Source: Calliopum simillimum
Taxonomy: Eukaryota; Arthropoda; Insecta; Diptera; Lauxaniidae
Direction of reading: 5' to 3'
Assembly (NCBI GenBank): GCA_951812925.1
Contig: OX638372.1
Coordinates: 37,570,245 to 37,634,244, forward strand
Length of the DNA: 64,000 bases
Each line of letters opens with the position of its first letter. The stretch's first letter is position 1. The notes under the pieces are model-generated. The model did not search any database. It was given only the letters and a program-made list of their open reading frames with translations, and was not told where the DNA came from. Below, in pieces: positions 40,073 through 52,700 of this stretch. A program made the position numbers and the translations under genes.

Positions 40073-40506
40073 GAACGGTCCATTCAGTACGTCGAGTACG
40101 TCACGTCGTTTTTTTCGACTGACAGCTAAGTTAAAAATATGAGTTTATATCAAGTGCGACCCAATCAGTACGTCTACGTTAACGCAACGTACAAAAGTTG
40201 CCCAACTCCCAACTTTCGACGTACGTCGTTTGATTTGACAATCGTAAAATAAATTTATTTTCAATTTCATTTGTTGTTTTTTTTTTCTATGTCGTTTCTC
40301 ATTTATTTTTTGAAAAAAAGTGTGAATAAAAAATTATTGGAGTTTGTGCAAGTGCAAAATTAAAATTTCTAATTGATGAAATAAAAAGAATGTTGATGTT
40401 TTAATCCGTTTTCAAAGTATTCATTGGACCAGGCTTCTCCGTCAAATGCGTCGCAGTCAGTTGAAAAAAAAGACGTGACGTATTCGACGTATTCTATGGA
40501 CCGTTC
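40073..40506. mobile_element. 434-bp MITE, gaacggtcca ends
   Basis: Left GAACGGTCCATTCAGTACGT; right, reverse-complemented, GAACGGTCCATAGAATACGT. Both continue with CG-rich acgtcacgtc motifs. A decayed relative lies at about 42585-42895 (gacgtgacgtagatgacgta). Confidence 0.7.
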
Positions 40507-40710
40507 GCTTAACTGTGTTTACCTTCTAATGATACAAATCATGGTGGTAACGACTGTTTGTTGAAGTTGAAACCATGATACGAATATATTCGTTTGTCGT
40601 TTGATAGATTGACGTTAAATAAAATATATAACAAATAGTTTTTCAGAAAGAGAATTTTTTAGAAATTTAAAATTGTGTAGTTACTAAATTAAATAAAATC
40701 TTCTAAAGCT

Positions 40711-41266
40711 TGCAGCCGAATTTTCTTTTGAAAAGTCTAACAAGGGTGTAGAAGATGATTGCACGAAATGTGTTTGCGACGTCTGCTTAAGCATTGAGAA
40801 CCGTCGAAAATGTATGGACTTTTAATCAGTATTGCATCAATTACAATAACCTTAAGATTGAATAAAATCCAAATATATACTTATTTTTAACTGATTCGAC
40901 TCTTTGTATATTCTATTAGAACTCGGCGGAAACATTATGCTAGCATTTTGTGAAGAAATGACAAATCGAACAAAATATGAAGAAAATGCGTCTCCTTAGA
41001 TTCATCCAATTAACTGAAAGCAATACTGAATTGTCTTTTTTGACTTTAACAAAGGAGTTGCAAACGATGAGGCTGTGGAGCCTTTCGTTTTTAATGTACT
41101 GAAAGCAAAGTTAGTTCGGGCACATCTCAACCAAGCAAGCCGTAAAGTGTACATTTCTTCGACTATGCATCGTGCATTTGGTTTTTCACAGTGGGAACAA
41201 TTAAAAGATTTGCTTCACACACGGAAAGACAACTTGGATTCGGTGCGCGAGATCTTGATAAATTGA
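40711..41266 (+). pseudogene. eIF3m: Internally deleted eIF3m pseudogene
   Basis: Separate pieces match eIF3 subunit m (Tango7 in Drosophila). They are an N-terminal piece with EKSNKGVEDD and CDVC (40711-40822, then a stop), a short middle piece reading [12 protein letters not shown] (about 40925-40963), a piece reading [12 protein letters not shown] and [12 protein letters not shown] (40968-41061), and a C-terminal piece with [20 protein letters not shown] and [12 protein letters not shown] ending at 41266. About 170 residues between the second and third pieces are missing, and frameshifts lie at both later junctions. The attag before the middle piece looks like a splice acceptor, so an intron may be retained; that would argue for a DNA-level fragment rather than a processed copy. 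It cannot encode a functional subunit. Confidence 0.85.
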
Positions 41267-41638
41267 CTCGCAGTCAAAATATGGTAGATTAGATTTTGAA
41301 AATATTTAATTTGATAGAAATTGATGGCTTTTGTAAACTAAAAAATAGATTGCTTTTGCAACTAATTAAAATTTGAAAAATTACACATATAAAGCATTCA
41401 TCTTGTAATAACATTAAAAGTATTTATTTATTATTATTTTCCAACAAAAAACGCTTTGAATTTACGTTTATTTTGTTATGACATATTGATGGTGTGGTGA
41501 TGGGGTAATTGCTTTTATTTTATGACATTTAAAAGCACAAATAATTTTTAATTTTTGTGTGTGAACGCTAAAGAAATTCACAAAAGGGAATAGACAAGAA
41601 TTTCTTTCATAGAATTACCTAGTATAAATGCGGACTTA

Positions 41639-42454
41639 GAGCTGGTTCACTCGGCAAACTAAATTGTCTGGGAACCAAATTTTGTGCGAACTTTTAGTTG
41701 GCCGATTGTTCGCAGATTGTCGTGCACGCTATGACGTTTTTTGAATTATGAAAGAGAAACCGATAGCGTAAGGGCCGTCCACACGTACAGTCTTACCAGT
41801 GCAAGCCTAGTTCGTGCAAACTAGAGAGTTTGCGCATACTTTTTATATCGCGTCCACACGACACAGGCAAGTCTGTGCAGTTTTCAGCATACTTCATTTT
41901 CATAGAAACATGACGTCTAGCAAACATTTTATTTTCATTTGAATTGTTTTTTCTTTTGTATATTTGCCAAAATAAATCAATGAAAAAACGCATAATTTTC
42001 ATGACAGAGCTATCACATGCAATATAAATGCATTTGAAGACTGCAATTTAAGCGACAGATTGAAGGCACGGCCTGTACGCCGTCCACACGTTCCAACTTG
42101 CCTGCGCAAGCTTAGTTTGCACAAAAAATTTTTGGAAAGTCAAAGAAAGCACAGACCGCACTTTTGAACTGTACAAACTTGACTTTTGCCGTCCACACGT
42201 ACAGACTTACTTGCACAAACCAGCTTGCGCAGGTAAGTCTTGAGGCAAAACTGTGCGTGTGGACGGCCCTTTAGTCTGCCGTGTAAGCGCTTGTATATGC
42301 AGCAATAGAGAATTGACCGTTAGATAATTTTTTAGTCTGCTTTGAGAACGAGATTTTTAAATCGCCCAATAGCAACTCGTATGTCCGCTCTCATATGCCA
42401 CCAGCGAGAATACAACTATCGCCCGACAATTTAGTTGTGTGTGTGAGCCAGCTC
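41639..42454. mobile_element. 816-bp MITE with TTA duplication, containing a nested MITE
   Basis: Left GAGCTGGTTCACTCGGCAAA; right, reverse-complemented, GAGCTGGCTCACACACACAA. Both then read ctaaattgtc. TTA flanks both ends (41636-41638, 42455-42457). Other ends of the family occur near 39470-39508 and 59270-59305. A second element (41771-42270) is inserted inside. Confidence 0.75.
41771..42270. mobile_element. 500-bp MITE nested in 41639-42454
   Basis: Left AGGGCCGTCCACACGTACAG; right, reverse-complemented, AGGGCCGTCCACACGCACAG. Subterminal copies of gtccacacg recur in both orientations (about 41850, 42080, 42190) with agacttac/gtaagtct words, as if assembled from repeated end sequences. 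Confidence 0.75.
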
Positions 42455-43711
42455 TTATCATATGTGTCATTTTGTTTTTTTTTTCTGATATTGTAAGTCT
42501 ATGCGGTTGTTATATTGTTGTTGTTGTCTCTGAAATTTTGACAAGCTACGATAGACTACTATAGTTGAATCATGGTAACCACCCAGCACCCACCTACTTT
42601 TGACATACGTCATGTGTTTTGACAATCGTCAAATATATATTTCATATTTAATTTGTTGTTTTATTTTGTCAGTTTTCTTTAATTTTTTGAATAAAATTTG
42701 AATATAAACTTATTGAAACAGTGAAAATGTTAAATTAAAATTAATTTTTTAATTAATTAAATTAATTAATTAAAATTTCAATTGTTATAAGCAAAAATTT
42801 TCCATTTTCAAAGTATTTATTGGGTCAGATTTTCCGTCAAATACGTCGCAGAAAGACAAGACGTGACGTAGATGACGTACTCTATTGACTTTGACTTAAC
42901 ATAATAAAAAAACATATCATTTCCATATTAAACAGAACCATGTCTGACGTACCGTTGATTGTTGTTGATTTCAATATAGCCGCGCTCTTTCCACACAGAA
43001 TGAAAATCGAAAGAAGTAAAGTGACGGCAAAATCAATTGACATTGCAACTGCAGAAAGGTAATTGTAACTAAACTGATAATAAAGTAGTGTATACTAATG
43101 TAATAAAACGTGAAAATTTCATCAATTGTGCTCTAAATAATTCAGTGAATTAACTATAAATTTTATCCATAAAAAATTCAATACTTTTTGCGTCGTCACT
43201 GTTATACTTGCCAAAATTTTCCAACACACATTATTGCGTCGTGCAGAATAACGCGTTGCGTTGTATTGCGACGCGTTCGCCGATACTTTGATTCAACGCC
43301 TATATCGAAGCGGCGACGAGCAACGCATCAAAAAGAACTTTGTCTCTATACTAGCACAACAACAACTCGACAATATATAAAATAAAACAAAGTCGTGAAA
43401 AAGTTCAATGAAAACCAACGACGACAACAAAAAGTATTGAAAAATTTTATATTCGTTTTGCGACGAAGTCCGAGACGAGCGTTGCTCGTTCATCGCCTCA
43501 CAGCGACTTGTCTTTTTCTGTGTTTTGTACAGTTCAGACGTATTTTTTTCAGCAGCAAATTTTTCTAAGTTCCAATTTTTTTTTGACTTAGAAAAATTTT
43601 TCACTTTCATGTTGTACACATCAGCAAATTGAATAATTGCAGAGACTTTGCCAGAAGTTTGCTATAAATATTTGTAATTTTGATAAAAGGCAAGAACTTT
43701 TTTAAAGGAAA
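42455..43711. other. Upstream region of Top1
   Basis: Presumed promoter and 5' untranslated region of Top1, with a decayed relative of the gaacggtcca MITE at about 42585-42895. The segment 43190-43520 is GC-richer (gcgacgcgttcgccgatact). I see no gene; overlapping open frames on both strands there are not supported. Confidence 0.45.
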
Positions 43712-46700
43712 ATGAGTGTAGAAGTGACGGAAAATTTGACATCAGCTGCAGCTGCACCAGAGGCAAATGTAAGTAAAATTTTTTCTTAATTTATTATATT
43801 TTATGTAATAAAAATTTGAACAACCCCAAAAAACAACAAGGCCCCAAAAAAAAAAATTTTTTTTTTTTTTTTGCTTAAATTTTATCATGATCCTGAGAAA
43901 CCAATTAAATTTCTTAAAAATCTACATATTAATATCAATAAAATCTTTGAAAAAATTTTTTCACATTTAATGGTAGAAAATTTTCAATTTCATGAAAATG
44001 GCGACAAGTCCAAGTCTCGTCTCATTGCTATAGCCGTTCGCCGTACCGCGCCGTACGTTGAACATAGAAATGAAGGCAGGCAACGCATCGAAAGAAGAAA
44101 AAATCCAAGTCCCATATTTTTGTTGTAATTTTGCTTGCTTATCGGCTGGTGGTACGATTGTTGGAACTTGAAAAATTTTCAGCCACGCTGTTTGTAATAA
44201 CCCCTTTGTTCACTAGTACGATTTTTTTTTATTTTTTTTACAAGCGAAAAATTATTGGTTTTTATACCTATATGCACCTTTGTATTTATACATATATTAA
44301 GTTTATTTACTTTGATGTCTTCAAAAATTTAATTAAAAAAAGTAGTAGGTATGTAAAATTGTATTTCCACAAAACAAGTTGCCCTTTTTTAACAATCTAT
44401 ACATTAGACTGGTTCAGATTTCTCTGAAAAAATTAATTTTGCTTGGAATTTTGTTCCCTGGGCTCCAAAAGTTTCATTTTGATGTACATACATAAGCACA
44501 ATGTGAAGGTACATTTAAGAGAACATTTTGTGGACTCGAAAGCATTTTCAATGCCGCAATATACTTCTATATATGGGAAAAAAATATGTATTAAAATTTA
44601 GATTGTCCAACTTTTAACATGGATTGTGAGCTACTTAATTCGAATCCGCAATTTACTTATTCGCAAGCTCTGTATTTTTGGAGATATTGTCCATTTAAGA
44701 TTCGAAAAAATTTTCGTTAATTTGGACATTTTTTGTATTATTTAATTTTCTACCTTGAAGTATAATTAGGGTATTCCTTAAAACGTGGAAACTCGTAAGC
44801 GCGTAAGTTCGTAAAGCTTACAAGCTTGTTTTCAGGAACGCATCTTTCCGCAATCTTATAAAAAAGTGCGTTTAGACAGTAGAAAGTCTTTCGTAATATA
44901 TTTCAGAAATACTTTCTAAGACTTTCTGTATTTTGGTGAAAAAGTCTTATAGAAAAGCTCATATATTCCCCACACAACTTGTCAAATTGTGCAAAATAAG
45001 GTCGTCTTCTTGCGCGGCGCGATAAAATATTGTGCAGAAATTGTTGCTACATGCTTTTACAAAAAACTTTCTGTTCTTTTTTAAGCATTAGAACAAAGTA
45101 AAGTTTTTCACTTTTTCATTATCACAAACAAAAATTTAACAACTGCCAAATCTTGTGCTGTTTTATGGTAAAAAAATATAAAGAGGCAATACAGGCCTGT
45201 TCCGTAATCTGTGTGGTTTCAATTACTTTTCATTTTTCAATTACTTTTCATTTAGGAGGCTTTTTCATGAAAATGGTGAGTCACACGACAAAAAGTATTG
45301 GAAACTTTTTTGTGGGGAATTACAGGTTCTACAAATAATATTGATTGGCATTGACGAAAAAGTAACCGTTTAGGAAATATTATTAAAAAACAGCAAGAAG
45401 TCGAAAAATTCGACTCTATCGAATATTTCCGAAACATTTCCTTTTTCGTAAATACAAATGAATATTATTTGTTGCACCTGTAACTCTCCACAAAAAAATT
45501 CTTATACTTTATATCGTGTGACCCACCATTTTCATCAAAAAGACTCCTAAGTGGAAAGTAATTGAAACCACGCGGATAACGAAACAGGCCTGATAAAATA
45601 TTTTTTTTTTTTAAATCTTCACTTTTTCATATAACAGAAACTTGACAGCAAGCAACTAATAGCTCGAAGACAGCTTTAAGTCCTACTAGGTCTTAAAAAT
45701 TGCCTTTATAAAGACGGAAAAGAGCTTTCTAATGGCTACCGGAATGCCAAAACATCTTAGTTACGACTTTTGTTTTAGTTTAAACTGTGGTGAGTTGTTT
45801 GGCAGCTCTAAGGGCCGATTTCACAATGTTCAGTTAAGCCTTAACTGGAACTTTAACTGGCACTTTGGCATTTAATTTTATACAAAATATTTATTTATCT
45901 GGAAGTTAAATTTTAACTGGAGATTGTGAAAATGGCCCCTAAGTCTGTTTCCGGGAATAACCCTATTATAGGGCTAAATTACCTGTTTGAACAGTGTTGC
46001 CTTCTACACTATTTTTGTTAGGTTGTAAACAGTGTTTGATTATGTAAATAGCTGTGTTTTGGACGACAATTTTCAGTGCTTAATTAAGAACTTTCTGAGA
46101 AATGTATGGGAAAGCAACAACAAAAGTGCTTAACTTCACACAGATTAATTCGTCTTTAATTTTTAAGCACGAAGTAGAGCTGTGAATGTTGCCGTTTTAC
46201 ACAGAGTATAAATCGAATTTTAACATAGTGGTTACACATTTTTATAGATGAAGTTTGTTGAGAAGCGGTGCGGAAACGAAAAACCAAATAAGAAGTAAAA
46301 CAAAATAGGAAGATAGCACAACTAATAAATAAAAATTCCGCGAAAAAGTTAAGAAATTATATTAGCTGTGTTTTTGGCGACAGTTTATTTGTGCATGTGT
46401 AAGCAAATTCTGAGAAACGTATGGGAAAGCAACAACAAATATGCTTAATTTATCTCAAATAAGTAAATGTCTTTAAGACAAGCACAAATAAACTGTCGTC
46501 AAAAACACGGCTTCTATTTTTTTTTTCCATTTTTTTGCTTGAAATTCTATTTTGTTCTTTTTTTCTTTCGTAAGATATTTTTATTTTTGTTTTCTTGAAA
46601 CAAGTTCATAACTAAACAAATAAAATTCGCGTTATTTCTAATAACTGAAAGTTAAATGAACGGCAACACTTTTCACCTCGTATTTTTTCGAGGCTGTTTA

Positions 46701-49700
46701 CGGGTCAAATTTGCCTCGAAAAACTACGAGGCGAGCGTAAACTACGCTCCATAAGATTTTTGACAGTTCTTTTACGAGTCCCAAAAAACTTTCGAGTTTA
46801 CGAGGTTTTCGAGGCTTTTACACGTTTTCAGTTTTGAAAATGGTTTCTTATCCATCAAATCGCCACCTCAATGCTTCAACTAGGAACTCGAATTTTCCAG
46901 TTTTGAGATAATTCAATTTAAGGATTTTTAAAAACTTTAATTTGCACTGATTTTCGACTTTTCGTGTTTTATTTATTTTTTTTTTTTCTCTTCTCATAAC
47001 TTCTCAATGATACCACTTCAGGGAACTCTGAATAGGATTGTGCACAAAAACCAGAAGAATATCAAAGGCTACTTTTCTGAAGAATGATAATTTAGGAGTT
47101 ACCTAGTTGTAGCATTGACGTGGCGAAATGTTCTCCGAAATGTACCTTACTATATATGGTTTGAATTTGTACGAAAAAAAGACAACATTTTAGATTTTTG
47201 AACCAACCTAATGTACATACAATAGATATGAGTCGTCCATTTGCAAAAGCTGTTAAAAAACTAAACTTTTTTTTTGAGATATTGGTATTTTTGGATAGAT
47301 TAGTTCCCTAGCGAATCCAAAAATACCAATATCTAAAATAATTTTTGTTTCTTAACTGCTTCTGCAGTATGTACTAAAATATAAAATCTACATAACCGCT
47401 TAGCAGCGTTGTCAGGTGAACGTTTTTAACGTCATTTGGACGTTTGAATCTGGACTGATTCAGCAAAAAAAAAAGATTTGCAAAGGTTTTCAGTGATTTT
47501 GAGAAACCAAGTTAGAATTGTAGCTGACTCCATTGTAAGTCCAACTATATAAAAACCTTAGTTTTCATAAAAACAAATTTATATATAAGGTTTTCAAACA
47601 CGCCTCCTCAAACACAAGTTAATTATCAAAAACGATTAATCATCTTAGGCGATTCCCTCAGAACTTTTTTCATCATTTTCTTTGTAAACCAGTCTCATAT
47701 TGTTTTGGAGATAATGTCCGTTCAAGGTGCAAAATTATAAACTACAAATAAAATCAAAAAAATTCGCATATTGTGGAGAATTTTTCAGTTTTGAAACTGA
47801 TTTTGGGTCCGTCAAATCTCCTCTGAAATTAACCAAATTTTAAGTACATGGTACCAAAGTACCTACGTACATACATATAATTTACTTTGTTAAAGTTTTA
47901 TAGTTTTTTCAATTGTTTCATACTGCATATGGTTAAATAAATTTGTTTTTTATTTCCTAAAAAATTGCATTTAATATGTAGGTATTATTTAATTTCCTAT
48001 CAACTATCTCTGAAAGTTAAAAAAAAGGAAATAATTCCAATTTTAAAATTTTATTAAAAATGTAGCTACATATATTGAAACTGCGCAAAAGATCCCTTTT
48101 GCGTATAATTGTTTATTCACTTTTTAAGTGTCAATATTTATTTAAGAATAAAAAACTACATGGTGTGTTATCTTTGGCCTTGCCAAAAATTAAATACCCT
48201 ACACTGCATTAAATGATATTAACCTACCTTTGTTAAGATTCTAACAAATGTTAGAATCTTTTTCTAACAAATGTTAGAATCTTTTTGTTTTAACTGCATT
48301 TGATATATTGCAAGCTTTAAACTACAACTAGATATCTAAAATTTGTATGTTAAAGATGTGCCTCTATATACTTAACTTCTACCATCCAAAAATATAGACA
48401 TACATATGTATGTACCTATATCGAGTTATAATTTTACGCCTACGATATAATAACAATTTCTACTTACCTTCAACCATCTCCGCCCTTTCTAAAACTGCTC
48501 TACCATAATATCGTAAACAAAACCTTTTTAATATATTCACTTTTTGACAACTGTGCTTATAGTATATAAGCACGTCTTAACCATATATGTACATACAATA
48601 AACTCTCTGTTTGCACTATGTATAATGTATTTTATAGTAGTTTTCGATGTCCCTGCTCCCATATTACAGTATTTTCCAGCCGTAACTCTTCATGATGAAT
48701 CCTACTCAGTGTCTACCGTTACCGTTTTTTAAATCAATATGTCATGGTTTTAAAGATACAGGGCTATCACTTTGTTGAATGTTTATCATATTCATGATTG
48801 ATACCATATAGTCAAAGCGGTTTTCTAACATCTGTTGTTCGAATATAAAATTTTGTTATGAAGAAAAATGTCGACGTTGGAAACGACAATTACGAAAGAA
48901 AAAATAAAGAGACATGCGGCGTATGAGTTTTCATAAAAATGTGTTGATTTTCAAATCGCGTTATATTATGAACGGTTAATCGGACGAAAAAAGTGTTCGT
49001 AGGGACATTCATAGGGAATACATGTTCTACAAACATTTTTTTTTCTACAGCAAGCACATCGTTTCGGAAATTTTGTGCAAAAACTGTTTTTTTCTAAATT
49101 TTAGGATTGTCAAAAGATATCTTCTAAACTATAATTCGTACGAAAAAAGCAATATGTAATTTGTAGAGTAAACAATTCCCTATAGCCTGCGACTCTCCGT
49201 TCATGAGTTATCACAATTTAAAAATCAACACATGATTATGAACACTTAAACGTCAAATGCACAATTGATCCAAAATTTGCCACATTTTAATTATGTAGGA
49301 TATCATCTAAAGTATAAGTCATACGAAGACAATTCACAGGCTATTTGAGTTACCATGGAATTACCCAGTATTCATTTTTGAATATTGCTTGCAAAAAATG
49401 CATATTTAAAAAAAAATTCCTAGTACTTTCTATGGTGCTACTATACGATTTGATTTTGTTAGCTTAGATTTTCCATAAATGCACCGACCTTGACAATATT
49501 TATAAAAATCATCCATGATACAACGGTTGTAAATAAAATGTATTATTTCTGCTGACTAACGCCTATTATAAATTCCGCGCGAAAATCTTCCCTGCGTATT
49601 TTCCGGGCAAAATTTCGTATTACTATAGGGGTGAATAAAAAAAGGCATATAACTTATTTACAGGGTTACAATAATTACAAAATTTTAAACTCTAAATCAG

Positions 49701-52700
49701 ATTTAAAGGCCGGCCAAGACAATTCTTTGAAGAAGAAGGCAGTACTTCAGTCTCTTTTGATTAATATTCTTGCTGATGTTTATCAAATATTTTGCGTCTA
49801 TTTCATTTATTTGTTTCTTATAATTGGCTTTACTCAACTTTATGTATACATAGAAAACTCAACCACGTGTTACCTACCTATCCGACCCGACTGACCGCTA
49901 CTACTAATACATGGCAACTTAGACATTATTTTGTAGGCATGCTCTAGATTTCTTATGCTTAAATTTTTTGCAGACTAATCACGAGCCTTTGCCTCTAATC
50001 AGCTGTGAGTTAGATGAAACAACGCCACTATTTATTTTTTTGTTATATACATATACATTCATGAATTTGAAATGATTTTCGAAGTTTTCTCTTTTCGCTA
50101 TTTTATTTGCCAAAGCTTATCAATTGTTGTTGGTTATTAATTCTGTAGAAGCGTAAAAAACGTGCGTGCTTGCTGATTTGCTGGGTTCTTTATACATACA
50201 TATACAAGTACCTAAGTCTGTAGGTATAGAATAGAATATTTAGTTTATTTCATTACATATTTTATTGTTTTGTCGCTGTCGTCAACGTTGCTGCTTTTGA
50301 TGTCTTTGACACTAATTTGGCAGTTTTCGTCAAGCAAATTTTGTTAACAAATGACGATTTTGACAATTATATTATGTTTTTTCACTTTCTTTCGACTGAT
50401 TTCTTGAAGCTCAGTAGAATTAGCCGGGCTGCCAAATTTAAGCACCAACATTTAATTGTAACCCCTTAAATATGCTCGGAAAATCACCCAAGTATTCTTG
50501 AAAATATGTTTAAATAAAGACAATACAAATAATAGCCAAATGATATTTAATATTTGGATAATCTATTTATTAATTCGCAAGACAAAAACTTGTCCATATT
50601 TTTTTACTGTTAGAAATGGAGTACGACTTTAAATTATACACGATTAGAAAGGTATTCGTGTGCAGATGTGCACAAAGTAAAAATTCTGTTAATAGTTTGA
50701 CTTTAACCCAGGTAAAATTAAATAAAAATTTTTCAACATTAACAACAACAAAATACACGGTCACACAGAGCTGAAAAAAAGGATAAAGCACAAAGCGAAA
50801 GGCAATAAATTCGCTTGAATTATACTAGAGATGATAAATGAGCTTTTCTATTTCGCACCAAATAGCAAAAAAAAAAGTACTGAAAATGTCCTAAAAGTAC
50901 CAAGTACTAGTAACAATAAATAATCGAATGCTGTATGCGATTTTTGGTCAAAAAAGACGAAAAATAGAAAATCTGGGGACCTTCAGGCAGCATTATTTAT
51001 TTTCCATAAAATAGTGTGAGAAATACCAATTTTAATGAAATTTTCCTAAATGAAAAAACCTAAAAACCTTTAACCAACAAACCAAAACAAGAATATTTAT
51101 ATTAGATAAAGTTTTGGGGGTTGAATCCGAATCCAGCACAAACATTTTGCTAGCTTTTCAGGATTTTGATTTACCTAATATGACCTATGGTAATACATAC
51201 TTTCTTTCCTCAATAAGTTCTTCAATAGTATTTAGTAATGGGTGAACAGAATAAAACAAATTTTAAATATATTTGGGAATTGATTTGTTTTAATTGAACT
51301 TTTAGTCATATATTTGCAAAGATCGATTTACATATAAATCTATCAATGCATTTTCTAACACATAATTATGACAAATCAAGGAACGGATTAAAAACACGGC
51401 TATAGTGACATATGTTTCGTATTTCGCCACAAAGACTCATCAGACTATTTTTGTTGTAATTATAATTTATATTTATTTCACCAAATTAATTATACTTGAA
51501 AAATTGCAAGTTTGAAAACTTTTTGTGTTTTTGGTCTGGGCGGGAGTTGAATTAAGGACCTCCAGGTTGGTAGCAGAAGTCGTTACCACTGCACCAGCCT
51601 TGCCCGGCTGCGAAGCCGATTTTTGCCAGTTTTGTTTGTGTGTTAATACGTATTGATATATCATAATTGTTGTTTGTGTTATTTATTGATATTTGGGAAT
51701 AAATTTATGAACCAGAAAAAAAAAGCCCAAATAAGCTACATTTTTGACAAATTTTCTTGTACTTATGCCTAATTTTGAAAAAAGTACGAGTTCAACCTTA
51801 TTTTGCCAGAGGTCAGATTTGAGTTTTTGATACCATTAAAGGATAAAAGATTAAACTCCGAAGAGAACGCAGAAAAAATCGCTAAAAAATGTCTTAAATT
51901 GGCGAAGTTATGGCATTTAGAATTTCATGTTTCAAAAATTATAGTTTCGAGATAATTGAGGATAAATTTTGGTAGAGCTTAGGAAAAATGGATTTTTAGC
52001 TATCTAGTCGCTGAAATTTTAAATTATTCCACTTGTTAGTTGATTTTGAGGTATGTGGGTAACGTTTGGTGTCAAAAACCCAAAACATGAAATTTTTACC
52101 TAAACTCATGTTTTGTCCTGTATGTACTGAAAACTTTACTTTGGCAAGATAAGGTCTCTTGTCACGACGCGTCACATATATCATAAACAAGCTTCGAAGC
52201 TTTCAAAGGAGTATATCACTCTTTGATTGGATCCATCCTATCAAAAATCTGTTAAAAAACGGCAGAAAACAGTAAAAAATTAAAGTGCAAAAGGAATTTT
52301 AACATTAACTGAGCTGCAAGTGTTCCAGGAGAAAAAGCTAGGGTTCTAAATGTGACGTTCTGATTCACCAATATGATTATGTTGTACCATCAGCATGCAA
52401 CCAATTTATTTTGCCTATTATAAAATGAGTTGTTCATATTTTTTACTCTAACCCAATAAATAAATTATGTTTTCTCGTCGCAGCATGTTTTCAGTTTATA
52501 CTTTGATGCTTTATCTATCTATAATGTACGAAAATAATCCAGATCAGTTATAATTTAAACTATTTTTGATTTGATTTTACAGGGCATGAAGACACAAAAT
52601 GGTGGCGATGAGCCACAAATGAATGGGGTTAGCAATGGCCATAGCAGCAGCAGTAAGCATAAATCTTCCAGTAAGGACAAAAATCGTGATAAGGAACGCG

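Larger units (their letters stand above)
38786..40709. other. Spacer upstream of Rubicon, left part of the Rubicon-Top1 gap
   Basis: Divergent promoter region for Rubicon and Top1. It contains an end of the gagctggttcac MITE family near 39395-39508 and the hairpins 39510-39886 and 40073-40506. Two direct copies of aatatattcgtttgtcgttt (about 39197 and 40582) are also present. No supported gene. Confidence 0.5.
43769..52582. other. Intron 1 of Top1 (8.8 kb)
   Basis: AT-rich, with MITEs at 45193-45591, 45812-45939 and 46364-46512, and a partial relative of the last at about 46048-46190. A small palindrome (gatattggtatttttggat) sits at 47277-47340, an inverted fragment of the 187-953 repeat at about 48160-48230, an inverted-repeat pair at about 48940-49050 and 49120-49240, and a SINE-like tRNA head at 51541-51600. 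No additional exon is recognised. Long first introns often hold enhancers, but nothing here identifies one. Confidence 0.55.

Noticed and set aside
43188..44128. Overlapping open frames around the first Top1 exon
   Set aside because: They lie in the probable 5' untranslated region and start of intron 1 and show no conserved motif.
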